64,000 nucleotides of DNA from assembly GCA_018296165.2 (NCBI GenBank), contig JACKQL020000026.1, forward strand, positions 248,001 to 312,000, read 5' to 3'. The notes under the pieces are model-generated. The model did not search any database. It was not told where the DNA came from and saw nothing but the letters and a program-made list of their open reading frames with translations. The number at the start of each line of letters is the position of its first letter. The first letter of the stretch is position 1. Positions 53,953 through 64,000 of this stretch are shown piece by piece. The DNA comes from Termitomyces sp. T153. Lineage: Eukaryota > Basidiomycota > Agaricomycetes > Agaricales > Lyophyllaceae. The translations under genes were made by a program, and so were the position numbers.

Positions 53953-54701
53953 ATGTTCTTGCCACAGCAGCTTGACTTCGTATGATCTTGCATGTTTTCC
54001 TAATCTCCTATGACAGGCGATATGCTCTCACTGAAATTTCTCTTTTATTGTGTGACCTTTCAGTGTTGGTTTCCCGCTACTTGACCACACACCCTTTGTT
54101 CTAATCCTAGAGAGCGTTCCGCTGTCAAGATCTGTCTACTAGTACTTGCTAATGAACAATTGTGGTGCTGTTGCTACACATCATTCCTCCAGCGTTAAAT
54201 CCTATTGTGCTGTGCATTTGTTGTCTTGGTGTAGGAATCTGTCTATGGTTCCTGATCATCCCCCGCGTTGAGAAGCTCCGATAGAGCATGGATAGCGTTG
54301 ATAAAGCTGACAAAAATTTCTCGGATGACAGATACGTAACGTACATCAATCGGGTAGTTATTGTATTGCCATACTCCTTTGAAGTAAATGCATTTGTGGC
54401 GAAGGAAAGCTGCCTTTTGGCGCTTTGGTGCTGTAACCTTTCGCAGTATTCTACTCGACTATGTATCTCCATCTTAATTGATCTTGCAAATAGCTCTATG
54501 ATGAGTTGTTACCAGTTTCTCTGGCGTCTATGAGTCTTCTCAGAGCCGAGAGTTGCCTTGTGTCACGTGGAGATAAGATATCTCATCATTTTTGTTGAAT
54601 TCTTCTTCAAGCTCCTCCAGCGCCCAAGAAAATTTCCCTGCTTTGTGGCAATAGCATTTCAAAACTCCTTTGGTTCTAGGGGAGACAGAGGAACACCAAG
54701 C
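53953..54701. other. intergenic stretch
   Basis: About 750 bp: RPS19 3' flank and F-box gene 5' flank. No feature seen. The frame of the next gene is open back to 54558, but that part (MCHVEIRYLIIF...) looks like 5' leader. Confidence 0.55.
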
Positions 54702-56618
54702 ATGGTGCCCAACCCATCCTCCCGTGATGCCCAACTCGCTGCCGATCTCAAAAAAGAAGTTCTCTCCGCAATGAATGCCGATTCCTCGCTGACTCCCCAA
54801 GCCGCAATGATAAAAATCACAAAAGAAATGCTTACGAACAATCCGTTTGTTACGCCTGCTGGATGTCCCGTCAACGCTCTTCCGCCAGAGCTTCTTGCTC
54901 ATATATTCGTGGTTGGGACGGAGATGGAGGCGGAGGGTGAGGATTATGAAGACGAGGATGATGGCTATGAGAGCACGGATGTTGATTTGAAGGATGGGTG
55001 GACGGATGAGGAGGATGTAGATCCGCACGAGCTGGATGCTGCGGTGGTGGCGAGACTAAAGTCTGTGGGAAAGGTGTCGCAGGGAGCGGACGGAGCTATG
55101 GACGTTGACGGGGATGATGATAGTAGTGATGAAGAAGAGGAAGATGAAGAGATGTCTCTTCCATTTCAGGTGCTCGTCTCGCACGTATGCCGGCACTGGC
55201 GCCATGTGGCGATCGAGACGCCAGAACTATGGACGACGATAGACTTCGAAGAAGGCGCACCGTTCGAAAAGTCCAAGGTCTGGATAGAACGTGGGAAGGG
55301 CAGACCTCTCGATATAAAAATCGACTGTTCTATCCCCCCTGTTGATCAAGACCCCGACGACGACGCGGATGCGACCTCGGACTCGGACTTGGACTCGGAC
55401 TCGGATGAGTCTAACTCGATAGAGTCTATTACCTCTGCTTCTCACGGACATCAATATGTCACTGAACACGGAGATTGTATTCATGAACCCCCGCCTATCT
55501 CGCTAGTAGACCTCAAACAGATACTCGATATAATCGTGCCACTCGTGGCGCAGTGGCGCTCCCTTGAGATCACCACAAGTGTCTGGGAGTACATGCATGC
55601 GCTTCTCTCTCGCCTGTCTGAATGTCCTTCTGCCCCTCTGCTTGAGACACTAGAGTTCTACCACTACGACGATGTCGAAGACAACGAGACCTTCAGCCCT
55701 GCCGAACTCAAAGAACCCTTCCTCATTTTCAATGGAAACGCACCAAAGCTACGCAATATAGCGTTGTGGGGAGTACACCTCGACTGGGATCGTTCTCTGA
55801 CGCTTTTGTCTGACCTACATGACTTGGAGATGGTTTACCACACAGAAGACGTCCGCCCTTCCTATGCTACTTTCACTCAGATGATCGCTTCCTCCCCGAA
55901 CCTCCACAATCTCGGTCTATGTCTATCAGGACCAAAACAGCATGACCCCGAGGACAACGACTGGGGAACAGACATCATCGAAATCCCCTCGCTCAAGGAA
56001 CTTGTTTTCTGCTACCACAAGCCACCATACGCAATTGCACTTTTGAAGAAGCTTTCGGTCCCGAACGTTCATAGCCTCACGCTTGACTTTGACGAAGAAG
56101 ATTATACAGAATTCGTGAAACAGCTTACGCTCCCGATGCCAAAGACAAACAAGTCGATCCTTGCAGGGTTGGAGGAGATGAAGATCTCGGGTCTGCCTTG
56201 TAACAAAGCCAGCATGGAGTCCATGCTTGGCCAGCTCACAGGCTTGAAGAGTATCAATATTAAGTGCCTAAACGAACACGACCAAGAGATATACTCGCAG
56301 CTTTTCCCAACGACTGTGACAGAAGACGGGTCGACTTCGCAGAAGCAGAAGATTTATTGCCCAAATCTACATACCATCACGTCGACGGGTATCCCTGGAT
56401 ACGATTTGCGTTTACTTGTGGAGGCACGGAAGGCGGCTGGTGTACCAATAAGGCGGGTAATGATGAGTGATGAGGACGACATTGGTGAAGAAGAGATAAA
56501 GTGGTTTCGTGAAAATGTGGAAGAATTAGATTTCTTTGAGGCGTCAGACGAAGAGTTTGACGCACTTGATACGTGGCCTGCACCGTTATGGGGGCCCCAG
56601 ACATTGGTTGATATGTGA
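54702..56618 (+). CDS. F-box protein with acidic insert (638 aa)
   Basis: Intronless. I choose the ATG at 54702 (MVPNPSSRDAQ) because the preceding open codons look like leader sequence. The F-box is split: its first half is at about residues 52-66 (CPVNALPPELLAHIFVVG). A highly acidic insert of about 85 residues follows (EDYEDEDDGYES... DDSSDEEEEDEE), then the second half (VSHVCRHWRHVAIETPELWTTI). A further Asp/Ser-rich loop sits at about 220-245. The remainder is a leucine-rich fold like other Agaricomycete F-box/LRR proteins. Expected to bind SKP1 and recruit an unknown substrate; the acidic insert within the F-box may alter that. Confidence 0.83.
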   Translation: MVPNPSSRDAQLAADLKKEVLSAMNADSSLTPQAAMIKITKEMLTNNPFVTPAGCPVNALPPELLAHIFVVGTEMEAEGEDYEDEDDGYESTDVDLKDGWTDEEDVDPHELDAAVVARLKSVGKVSQGADGAMDVDGDDDSSDEEEEDEEMSLPFQVLVSHVCRHWRHVAIETPELWTTIDFEEGAPFEKSKVWIERGKGRPLDIKIDCSIPPVDQDPDDDADATSDSDLDSDSDESNSIESITSASHGHQYVTEHGDCIHEPPPISLVDLKQILDIIVPLVAQWRSLEITTSVWEYMHALLSRLSECPSAPLLETLEFYHYDDVEDNETFSPAELKEPFLIFNGNAPKLRNIALWGVHLDWDRSLTLLSDLHDLEMVYHTEDVRPSYATFTQMIASSPNLHNLGLCLSGPKQHDPEDNDWGTDIIEIPSLKELVFCYHKPPYAIALLKKLSVPNVHSLTLDFDEEDYTEFVKQLTLPMPKTNKSILAGLEEMKISGLPCNKASMESMLGQLTGLKSINIKCLNEHDQEIYSQLFPTTVTEDGSTSQKQKIYCPNLHTITSTGIPGYDLRLLVEARKAAGVPIRRVMMSDEDDIGEEEIKWFRENVEELDFFEASDEEFDALDTWPAPLWGPQTLVDM

Positions 56619-56777
56619 CAGCAATGACAGACGATTCACAGTGCATGCGATACAAGTACAGTTATGGTATCGAGGTTGGGTGGGTATTGTATAACTACTG
56701 CGTGAGACAAATGCGGCGTGGCCGGGACAAGACGTGCATCTAATGTTACAAGGATCATGGAAGACCTGATCACTCTC

Positions 56778-57541
56778 CTAGGTGATCTGATTGGAGTGTT
56801 TATATGGTATGCGTGTAACGCCAAAGACGACGTTTGGTATAGAATCTTCATCGGAACCCTTGTCAATGGAGGATCGTGAGTTGTCGGAGGGCTTGTTGGG
56901 CGACGGCATAGCGATGAGCACGGACACTTGAAGCCTGTCGACGCGGACTGATTTCTCAGAGTTGGTGACGATCGTGGGTGGACGAATGATGCGGTCATGG
57001 CGAAAAAGGGGCCAGACGGAACGAGAAGGAGGTGTTGATGGGGGCTCTTGTACCTGTTTTGATGAGGAGCGGTGGGTATTTTTTCGGCGTTTCGCCTGGA
57101 AGGGCAGAGCAGACACAGGCTTGCGGAGGTATCAGCTAAAAATACATGACATCACAAGAAAACATCATATGCATACCATCATGTCCATCCATTTTTCGCC
57201 GCCGCCCTGGGCTACCCATGAAGTATACAACTTCGGTTTATGTCCATACCGACGCTTTCGTGAGCCCTGAGCCTGAGGCGCAAGCATGATCCCTGCCGTG
57301 TAGGCCTCGTCGAGATGCTGTTGGTATCGACGGCGGAGCACAAAGGATCTCAAAACGATGGCGCATGATACGAACAAAAGTAGAAACAGCGTCGCCAAAA
57401 AGGTGATACTGGGCTGTGCATTAGCCCCAGGAAGCTGTAAGCGGGTTTTGGAACGTACAGATACAGGTTGCTTGAGTTTCTGAAGACACTGGGGATGTTG
57501 GACGACGAAGGCGCTGGCTGGGCCGTCGAGGAGGAGGGCAT
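56778..57541 (-). CDS. small single-pass membrane protein (218 aa), unknown function
   Basis: Three exons on the minus strand: 57541..57459, 57408..57177, 57119..56778, summing to 219 codons with stop; junctions GTACGT...CCAG and GTATGC...GCAAG keep frame. A Ser/Pro-rich N-terminus of about 28 residues is followed by one transmembrane helix (TFLATLFLLLFVSCAIVL) and a basic stop-transfer stretch (RSFVLRRRYQQH). The cytosolic tail contains KRRYGHKPKLYTSW and later KRRKNTH and PSTPPSR. Such single-helix proteins are common in mushroom genomes with no known role. Transcribed divergently from the DUF6533 gene 162 bp away. Confidence 0.7.
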
Positions 57542-57703
57542 ATGGAGGGAGTGGCAGGAGTAGCCGATCAAGCGATTCTGGTCACTGCTATTAATTTGGA
57601 TAACTAGTGTGTTCCCACACATGTCGACTACAAATAATCTTCACTCGGTGATTCTATCCTTATATACCCAAGATCTCTCTTCCATCTTCTCTTCGCGCCC
57701 CCC
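57542..57703. promoter_or_regulatory. divergent promoter region
   Basis: 162 bp between two start codons facing away from each other. A TATATA box at about 57660-57665 lies some 40 bp before the plus-strand ATG, with a CT-rich tract after it. No similar box is evident for the minus-strand gene. Confidence 0.5.
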
Positions 57704-59178
57704 ATGAATAATACCGCACTTCCTCTTCCCCCTTCCCTTGATCTCCCGCCCCACCTCAGTGCACACAAGTATTTCCTCGTCTGCACGCTCACCGTTGCAG
57801 CATGGGACACCCTAGTTCTTACGCCCCGGTCCTGGCGACTCCTCAAGACTCCCGGCTGGCCCGTCCTCAAAATGATCTACCACTTCCTCAGAGTTTTCAT
57901 GCCCGTTGAGTTTGTGATAGTCGGTGCGTCCAATTTCTACCTGACATCGAAGCCCTTCCTGACAATCTACTAGCGGTCGCGTTTTTTGATACCAAATGGT
58001 CACAAGCTGTAAGATTTTCGATATGAATAGGTTTCCGAACAATCTGACGGCGTCCACAACCAGCAATGTCGGAATTTCTATCTCTTCGAGCCCATCTGTA
58101 CTGCCATTTTGCTTGCCGCTGCTTCAGGTCTGTCGCCAATGGATTGTCGTTGCAACCGTGTTTCTGAGCCTGCCTGCGTTTCAGTCGTCCATGTCGTTCG
58201 TATCCATGCGATTTATGACAAAAACAGGACTATTCTTTATGGATTAGGCGGCCTCTTCGCTGTTCAAGTCGTCGTCACCGCCGTATGTTGCGGCTTCTAC
58301 AGATGTACGTTCCCCGACACCTTCTTTCCTTCCCTCGGGCTGACACCATTGTCGCCAGCGGTTCCTCTCGAAGAAGGCCAGGGTTGCATTGCTGGCCCTA
58401 GACATAACTGGGTCGGTATCTATTGGCTTGCGCCGACATTGCTTTACACCGCTTCCGTAAGGCCAACTTTCTCAATCTCTACCGTAGTACTGACATGCCC
58501 TCAGTTTGCCCTCGCTCTTGTCCGGTCCTTCAAATCTCGTCAAACCAAACCTCTGAGCCTGTGGAAGCTGATGCTTCGTGATGGCCTCAATCTCTATGGC
58601 GTCAGTCGTCATTCGTCCAATCAATCACCAACTTATCCTAATAACCATCTCCAGGCCATCTTCCTTGTCAACCTGACAAACATGATATTCTGGTTCGTAA
58701 TCACGCCAACCGACATAAGCGACACCATCAAGACTATCGTAACCAGGTAATCGTTCACCCCGTCATCCTCGGCTCATAACTGCACTGAAACAAAATGCTT
58801 CCACTACCCAGTATGGCAGCTGTTCTAACAACCTCAATGACACTCCGCATCATTCTGTCTGTCCGCGGCAGCCTCGTGCATGGCGGCTCCTTCGCCCTCT
58901 CCGGCACACAAACCGGCTCCTCACGCACCGCGAACGTCATCTCCACCCGCACAGGCGGCGTCGCTACGAACGTATCCACACACAACGCTGCGCACACCTT
59001 GTCACTCGACGACATGCGCTTGAAGCCGGAGGAATGGAATGACAGGGCGAGTGATACCGAGGCTAAGCCTGTCATCCTCGAAGGAAACGACCCAGAACAT
59101 ATCCAACATAACCCCGCTGTCGGCGTCAAGATTACTATTGATCGGCAGGTCGGCTATGACGATACGTTCAAGAAGTGA
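57704..59178 (+). CDS. DUF6533-type seven-helix membrane protein (363 aa)
   Basis: Eight exons: 57704..57923, 57974..58008, 58064..58127, 58185..58304, 58359..58456, 58505..58600, 58655..58746, 58812..59178; all GT-AG and summing to 364 codons with stop. The N-terminus (HKYFLVCTLTVAAWDTLVL) resembles the DUF6533 domain common in Agaricomycetes. About seven hydrophobic helices follow, with landmarks VVRIHAIYDKNRTILYG after helix 3 and TTSMTLRIILSVRG in the last. The 100-residue tail is hydrophilic (TGSSRTANVISTRTGG), likely cytosolic. The role of the family is unknown; a receptor-like topology is suggested but unproven. Confidence 0.85.
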
Positions 59179-60433
59179 ACATGACCGATCGAAATACCTC
59201 TCCTATACCTTAATGACGGTTTTTACCCCCCTTCCGACTTTGGTGGAATCAAGACACACACACACATATATATATGCATGCTTTCTTCGTTCGTCCCTTC
59301 GTCTGATCGATAATCCGTTATTATTTATCCTCATCTCATCGCCCACATGTATGGTTTAAACTCTAGCTAGCTGCAGGAATGTACTCGTCTACAACTAAAT
59401 AAGTTATCTAGTGCTTACGTCCGAAACATTCTCCTTCACCTGAAGTTCAAGGCGATCTGCACAAGCTGCCAAGGAAGGGTTCTCTTGAGGAAACCACTAA
59501 CTGAGGTCGACGTCCCTGCTCAGTGCTGACTCCTTCCGTAAGTACGAGGCAACGTGTAGTACCGATGATTCTTAGGGGCCTTATCTTTGTGATTGGGGGT
59601 CGAGGGTAAGAGTTATAAGAACGTCGGTAAGTATGGTATAGATAAGACTTAGATGGGCGATTATATGGGCTCGGGCAATGGTCTTATGTGCCGAGGAGAA
59701 TGAGGCCGCCGATAAAAAAACTATCGAAACTTTGATGACGCTCGTCGTACGCCGGCTGTGGCAGAACTCTCGGGAGTTGCGATTGGTGGTACGTTACAGT
59801 GCAAACGATTAAATTTTGTTTTGATCTTTATTTTTACGATTGTGGCGTACGCTTCCATGTCACGAAATCTGGCTTGTACCCCCAGAAATCCGTGAGAAAG
59901 CCAAGCAATCGGCGAGTCATCCGGACTGATGAACATGAAAAGCCATCTGTCAAAAGTACTTAACTTTGTTGATCATCTTATTTTTCTGTCCAGCAAAGGA
60001 TATTAGTATCATCAAGAATCTAGAAATGGCTCCTCAGGTGCTAAGCTTAGTCGACGTTCTCTGATCGACTCCGTGTGACTTGACCCCGTTGAGCATGGGT
60101 TTACCATACATATCAATATCACTGATGGTCCTTCCCGTACACCATGGGGAATAGAATATCATGTGTCGCTTGAATCCACATGTCTTTTCCCAAACTCCTG
60201 GAACAAGGGATTTGGCTTGTACTGGTTGTGGAAATGCATGGAACTTGAGGACTTTCAATTATAATTTTAGGATGAGCAGCGAAGATGACATGCCAATGGC
60301 TAGCAGTGACAACGAGTGGAGACTAGTAGTACACAGTAAATAAGATAGTACAGATGGCGTGCATGAGATGTAAGGAGATATGCAATGATACCATATAGAC
60401 CAAGGTGATGAAAGTGAGTGGATGAAGAAAGGT
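59179..60433. other. intergenic stretch
   Basis: About 1.25 kb between convergent genes. A short CA/TA dinucleotide run lies at about 59263-59276. I see no gene; small frames near 60161 lack support. Confidence 0.6.
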
Positions 60434-63400
60434 TTAATCTAAGGATGTCCGATCGCGAGCAGCTCGCGGTAGATATGTGTATATCGTATGGATGGCTGTG
60501 CGCACACCATCCTCCTGCAGACAACTTGTTAACACCACATTTGAATGCAACCGAAAGCAAACTCACACTGCGAATCTTCTCACCAACAGCCGCTGCTTTC
60601 TCCTTCATCACACTGAAACAGTCGTCATTCGCCTAGCAGCAAACAAAATCTAGTAGACACTCACGGACTGCTGGTGGCTTTTTTCAGAGCATGAACCAAG
60701 TCCGAAACCCTCAAGCTAGATACTCTGAGCCCAGCCTGAAATGAAATTTATGAGTATGAGTACAATGATCTGTCGTATACAAGCTGTACATACCCCGAGC
60801 CTGTGCACGCGTGCTGCCCAGAAAAATTGATCACCAAACCACGGTTTTATTAACGTCGGTATGCCCGCTCGGAGACTCGCGCCGGTGGTTCCAGCACCAC
60901 CATGATGCAGCGCCGCATCGACCTGCGGGAAAAGCCAGTCATGAGGTACCCTGTCAAGCATGTAACACTCGGGAGGGATCTCAGTATTATCTTCATTCGC
61001 AGCCTTGCTCATCCTCGTAGACCAGCCTTTGCATATAATTGCACGAACGTCACCTGCCCGTCTTATCAGTGATGGGGCCTTGGTTAATCTATTGAAGACA
61101 AACTTTGAACAACAGCTTTTACTAGGCGGTCTGTGACGCTCGCTGGGTTTGGAACCGTGATAGAGCCGAAACCTATATAAACGAGTGGTTTGCCATCTGT
61201 CCGCGCCTTAACCATAAAATCAAGTAAGGCTTGTGGTGGTGACCAATCCAGATCGGGGTTGTCTAGGAACCAACTGTAAAAGAGCATAACAGGGTTAATA
61301 CGTGACATCGGAGTACGGAACGGGGTACGATGACTGACTATCCCGAGATGATGGTAATGTCTCCCCAGTCTAAGGGTTTGGATACAACAGCCTATTTACA
61401 CACCGTGATCAGCTACGGTACGAATGTGACAAACGTTATCGGATACCTGGGAAAAGTTGTAGATGGTGATGATTTTAGACTGTGCAAGGTGGCCCATGTC
61501 TGTGTTCGAGATTTTTAAGACTTGTCGTCGCCACCTGTTGATCTGTCGAGACGTGGCAGTCCACAAGACGTTGCTATATGATTATTAGCTGAGACGGGTC
61601 AAGCGACCACAGAGAATGATTATACCTGAACAAAACGTAACTAGTTGAAACCGTTTGGATGAGTAAATCCTCACTTGACAGTTTGAGACTCACGAGGCAC
61701 TGTTGAACGCCGGAGATTCCACTGGAGGACTCAAAAACGCATGAGGGAACTCTGTCGTCCTGTGCATGAGCTTGAGCATTTATCACCATGATAGCACCAG
61801 TCAACTGACTTGGTCCATGGCATAGTAAACGTTCTAAAATAAGGAATACCTGCAAACCATTAGTTCTGGAAGGGTTCGATGATTTGGTTGCAAAAAAGCT
61901 TACTAAGAGCTTCGGCAATGTGTACACCCGCCATAGCAGATGGACTTTCCAGCAGGACATCTGCATCATGACACGCCTTCCATGCATCAAGGAGAACTAA
62001 TGAAGCTCTCAGGAAGCATATACTCATTGATAATAGCAATGCTTACGTTGATCAAGCCAAGGTCGGAACTTCACCACAGGAGTAAGAAAAAGGCCTTTGA
62101 AAGAAAGGAAGTACAGGACACACTTTAGTCAGGCTTTCTTTGAAGAACTCCGGTGAGAACATCTGAGCGACATTCTCAATCAGCTTGCTAGGTTTGTGAA
62201 GATTCGAAAGTTATACTTACCTTATTCTCAACGCTGAGCTTCATCAACGCACCAGGATCACCACCAGCCGTTCTATGACCAATATTGAAGCTCAAGATCC
62301 ACTCCCTGTACTCCTCATGAGTGACAATGGTTACTCTATGACCCTCCTTCATCAGCCCAAGTCCAAGAGCGATATACGGTTGTACATCCCCTCGTGATCC
62401 GATCGTTAAACACACAAAATGCATTGACGGCATCTTCGGAAGCATTTCCCTGGGCAGATTGATTGCCTTGGGCAGCCTCAAGTGAATGTAAGGGGGCAAA
62501 CCCACTGCTCTGACAGCCTTGAAAGTTCGAGAAAGCGGGGCAAGGACACTGGTAGCGCTGAAACTCGCTGATTTAGGCGTTCCGGAAGAATCTAAAGACT
62601 CCACGGTCGATTCTGGCATCGTGGATGAGGTCGAAGTAGTAACAGTAGACATGGTGGCTGCACGTGGAAGGGTGGACGTGGTTATCGACATGGGAGGAAA
62701 GCGGACTCTGTCTAAGGCAGCCAGGGCCTGTTCTTGAGCATCGTCGCGAGAATCAGAGTTCTTGAAAACAAGCTTGAGAGGTAGTTTGTTCTTGACTATA
62801 ATAGTTAAACCATGAAATAGGCATATTGATATGTTAAATGGTTGAATGGCCTGTATCTTGAGAAGAGGAATACGGTATTTGATGTCGCTTGTGGATGTTT
62901 TGCTCCAGAAACAAAGAAAGTGGTTAGTGAGAACAAGATACCCTGTCGAGGAGATGTTGCGGTATATCCTAGCTCTGATGACTGCATTGTGTGATGAGTC
63001 GTTGTTTTGTGAGAAGTATGACTGTCAGGCATCTTACCCCATAGGTGAGTTTCATCAGGGCCCAACGCAAGCGCCTCACGGATGGCGACCTCTTTGATCC
63101 ATGGCACATCAGGATCATGTGGCATCAACTGCGATTCATGAAAAGTCAATGGACCAAAATCAATAAAGACAGGAAATTGGTCCAGTGGTCTTTGCAACAA
63201 TCGATGCCGCGCAATTTCAACGCGTCTCTCTAAATGTTTCCATGAATCAGTTGGCCTAATCGTTCCAATATGGATGGTTTCTTGCTCTAAGACAGCATCT
63301 TCCTCCTCAGAATCTTCTAGTGGCAGAGATTGTACAAGAAGGGAGGCGATAAATGGAAACTCTGGGTAGCATCCGAAGCGTATCCTAGCAACCCTATTGA

Positions 63401-64000
63401 GAGGAAGGCTGAGCCGTATTCCAGCTTCCTCTTCTGGAATTGATGTATCGAGGGCTACCCGTCGTTGATGACGGTACATAAATAAAGCACCTTGGGTTGA
63501 TGACATTAGAAGTCGATATTGAAACAAAGAAGACCTACCGGTGAGTTCTCTATACCAGTCGCGCGCTGACTCTTCGGTGTCAAACTCAAACGCGTCGACG
63601 AGATCTCGAGAGCGAAGATTCAATTCAATATGAAGGAATCGCGAGCGTTGGGGATTAATTGGATGAACCTTCTTAATGAAGGCGACTAGGGAAATTAAAA
63701 GGATAAACCACAAAAACGAGGTAATCGACTCACAAAGAATGGTAGTGAACGGTCGAAGTCTACCCTCGTCACTGCTGGACGTATAAGCACATAACATGCC
63801 ATACGATAATTCTAACCAGATGCGGCGCTTCGCGCGCCATCCCTTCCTATGCAGCACAGCGGGCCCGGTTTTTATCATGCGTTTAGACGATGGCACATCG
63901 GAATCGCTTTCAAGCAACGAAGCATGAAACGCGATGCGATGTGTAGTGACATGTATAACGCCCTGGAAAATTTGTATCTATTCGTGAAATGATGATGATA
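60434..64000 (-). CDS. ATG26: sterol 3-beta-glucosyltransferase, ATG26/UGT51 family (5' end beyond window)
   Basis: Many-exon minus-strand gene running off the right edge. In order: end of a GRAM domain ([13 protein letters not shown], near 63930); PH domain ([24 protein letters not shown], near 63830); a PH/GRAM-linked region to about 63040; GT28-type N-terminal domain ([24 protein letters not shown], near 62400); acceptor helices ([32 protein letters not shown], about 61950-61700); [15 protein letters not shown] near 61550; [13 protein letters not shown] near 61160; the UDP-sugar signature ([31 protein letters not shown], split across 60870-60960). C-terminal exons [15 protein letters not shown] and [12 protein letters not shown] end at TAA, 60434. 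The enzyme glucosylates ergosterol using UDP-glucose; GRAM and PH modules bind phosphoinositides on membranes. Exon limits not all resolved. Confidence 0.92.

Noticed and set aside
57628..57870. Minus-strand frame in the DUF6533 promoter and first exon
   Set aside because: Shadow of exon 1; Arg/Gly-rich and without homologous motifs.

Overview
The window is from a filamentous basidiomycete, most likely a mushroom-forming Agaricomycete. Host genes have many short (about 50-65 bp) GT-AG introns. They include two F-box proteins, a DUF6533-type seven-helix membrane protein, an eS19 ribosomal protein, a STRIPAK coiled-coil (SIKE/FGFR1OP2/SCI1-type) protein, a sterol glucosyltransferase (ATG26/UGT51) and an intron-containing tRNA-Asp. 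Repeats are LTR and tyrosine-recombinase (DIRS/Ngaro-type) retrotransposons. No bacterial, viral or CRISPR features were seen.

Layout. 1-14.9 kb is a graveyard of nested retroelements almost devoid of CpG: LTR-B and a broken Gy-B gag, Gy-C remnants, a fossil Gy-A element (LTR, primer site, gag) interrupted by a solo LTR-B, a Gy-C pol 3' end with LTR, and a DIRS/Ngaro-like element with split direct repeats. 14.9-19.7 kb is a CpG-containing host island (SCI1-like gene, tRNA-Asp, F-box gene). 19.7-51.3 kb is a second retroelement nest: a dead Gy-C chromovirus split by a solo LTR-A; rearranged Gy-B debris; then a Gy-B chromovirus with stop codons, itself split by a very young 11,274-bp Gy-A element (32858..44131). 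52-64 kb is host again: RPS19, F-box gene, small membrane protein, DUF6533 protein and ATG26, which runs off the right edge.

Naming used here: Gy-A = Ty3/gypsy family with about 1.13-kb LTRs (TGATG...CATCA) and 4-bp target duplications; Gy-B = chromodomain gypsy with LTRs TGTYACAACC...AACCTGACA and 5-bp duplications; Gy-C = chromodomain gypsy with LTRs starting TGTMAGGGRACA.

The most notable system is the young Gy-A element. Its two LTRs differ by about two bases plus a poly-A length change. It has intact gag-protease and pol frames. Between pol and the 3' LTR it carries a complete antisense gene of six exons, all introns in phase 0, predicting a 568-residue protein with a Zn2Cys6-like cysteine cluster. 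The unrelated Gy-B element carries a different, decayed, spliced antisense gene in the same position, so two gypsy families here share an antisense accessory-gene architecture. Other points are a family-wide TAGCG/CGCTA pentamer excess in Gy-A, a sharp CpG-loss gradient inside the DIRS element, a tandem retropepsin pair in Gy-B, and a possible LTR-mediated inversion that split Gy-B gag between about 1.1 and 31.3 kb.
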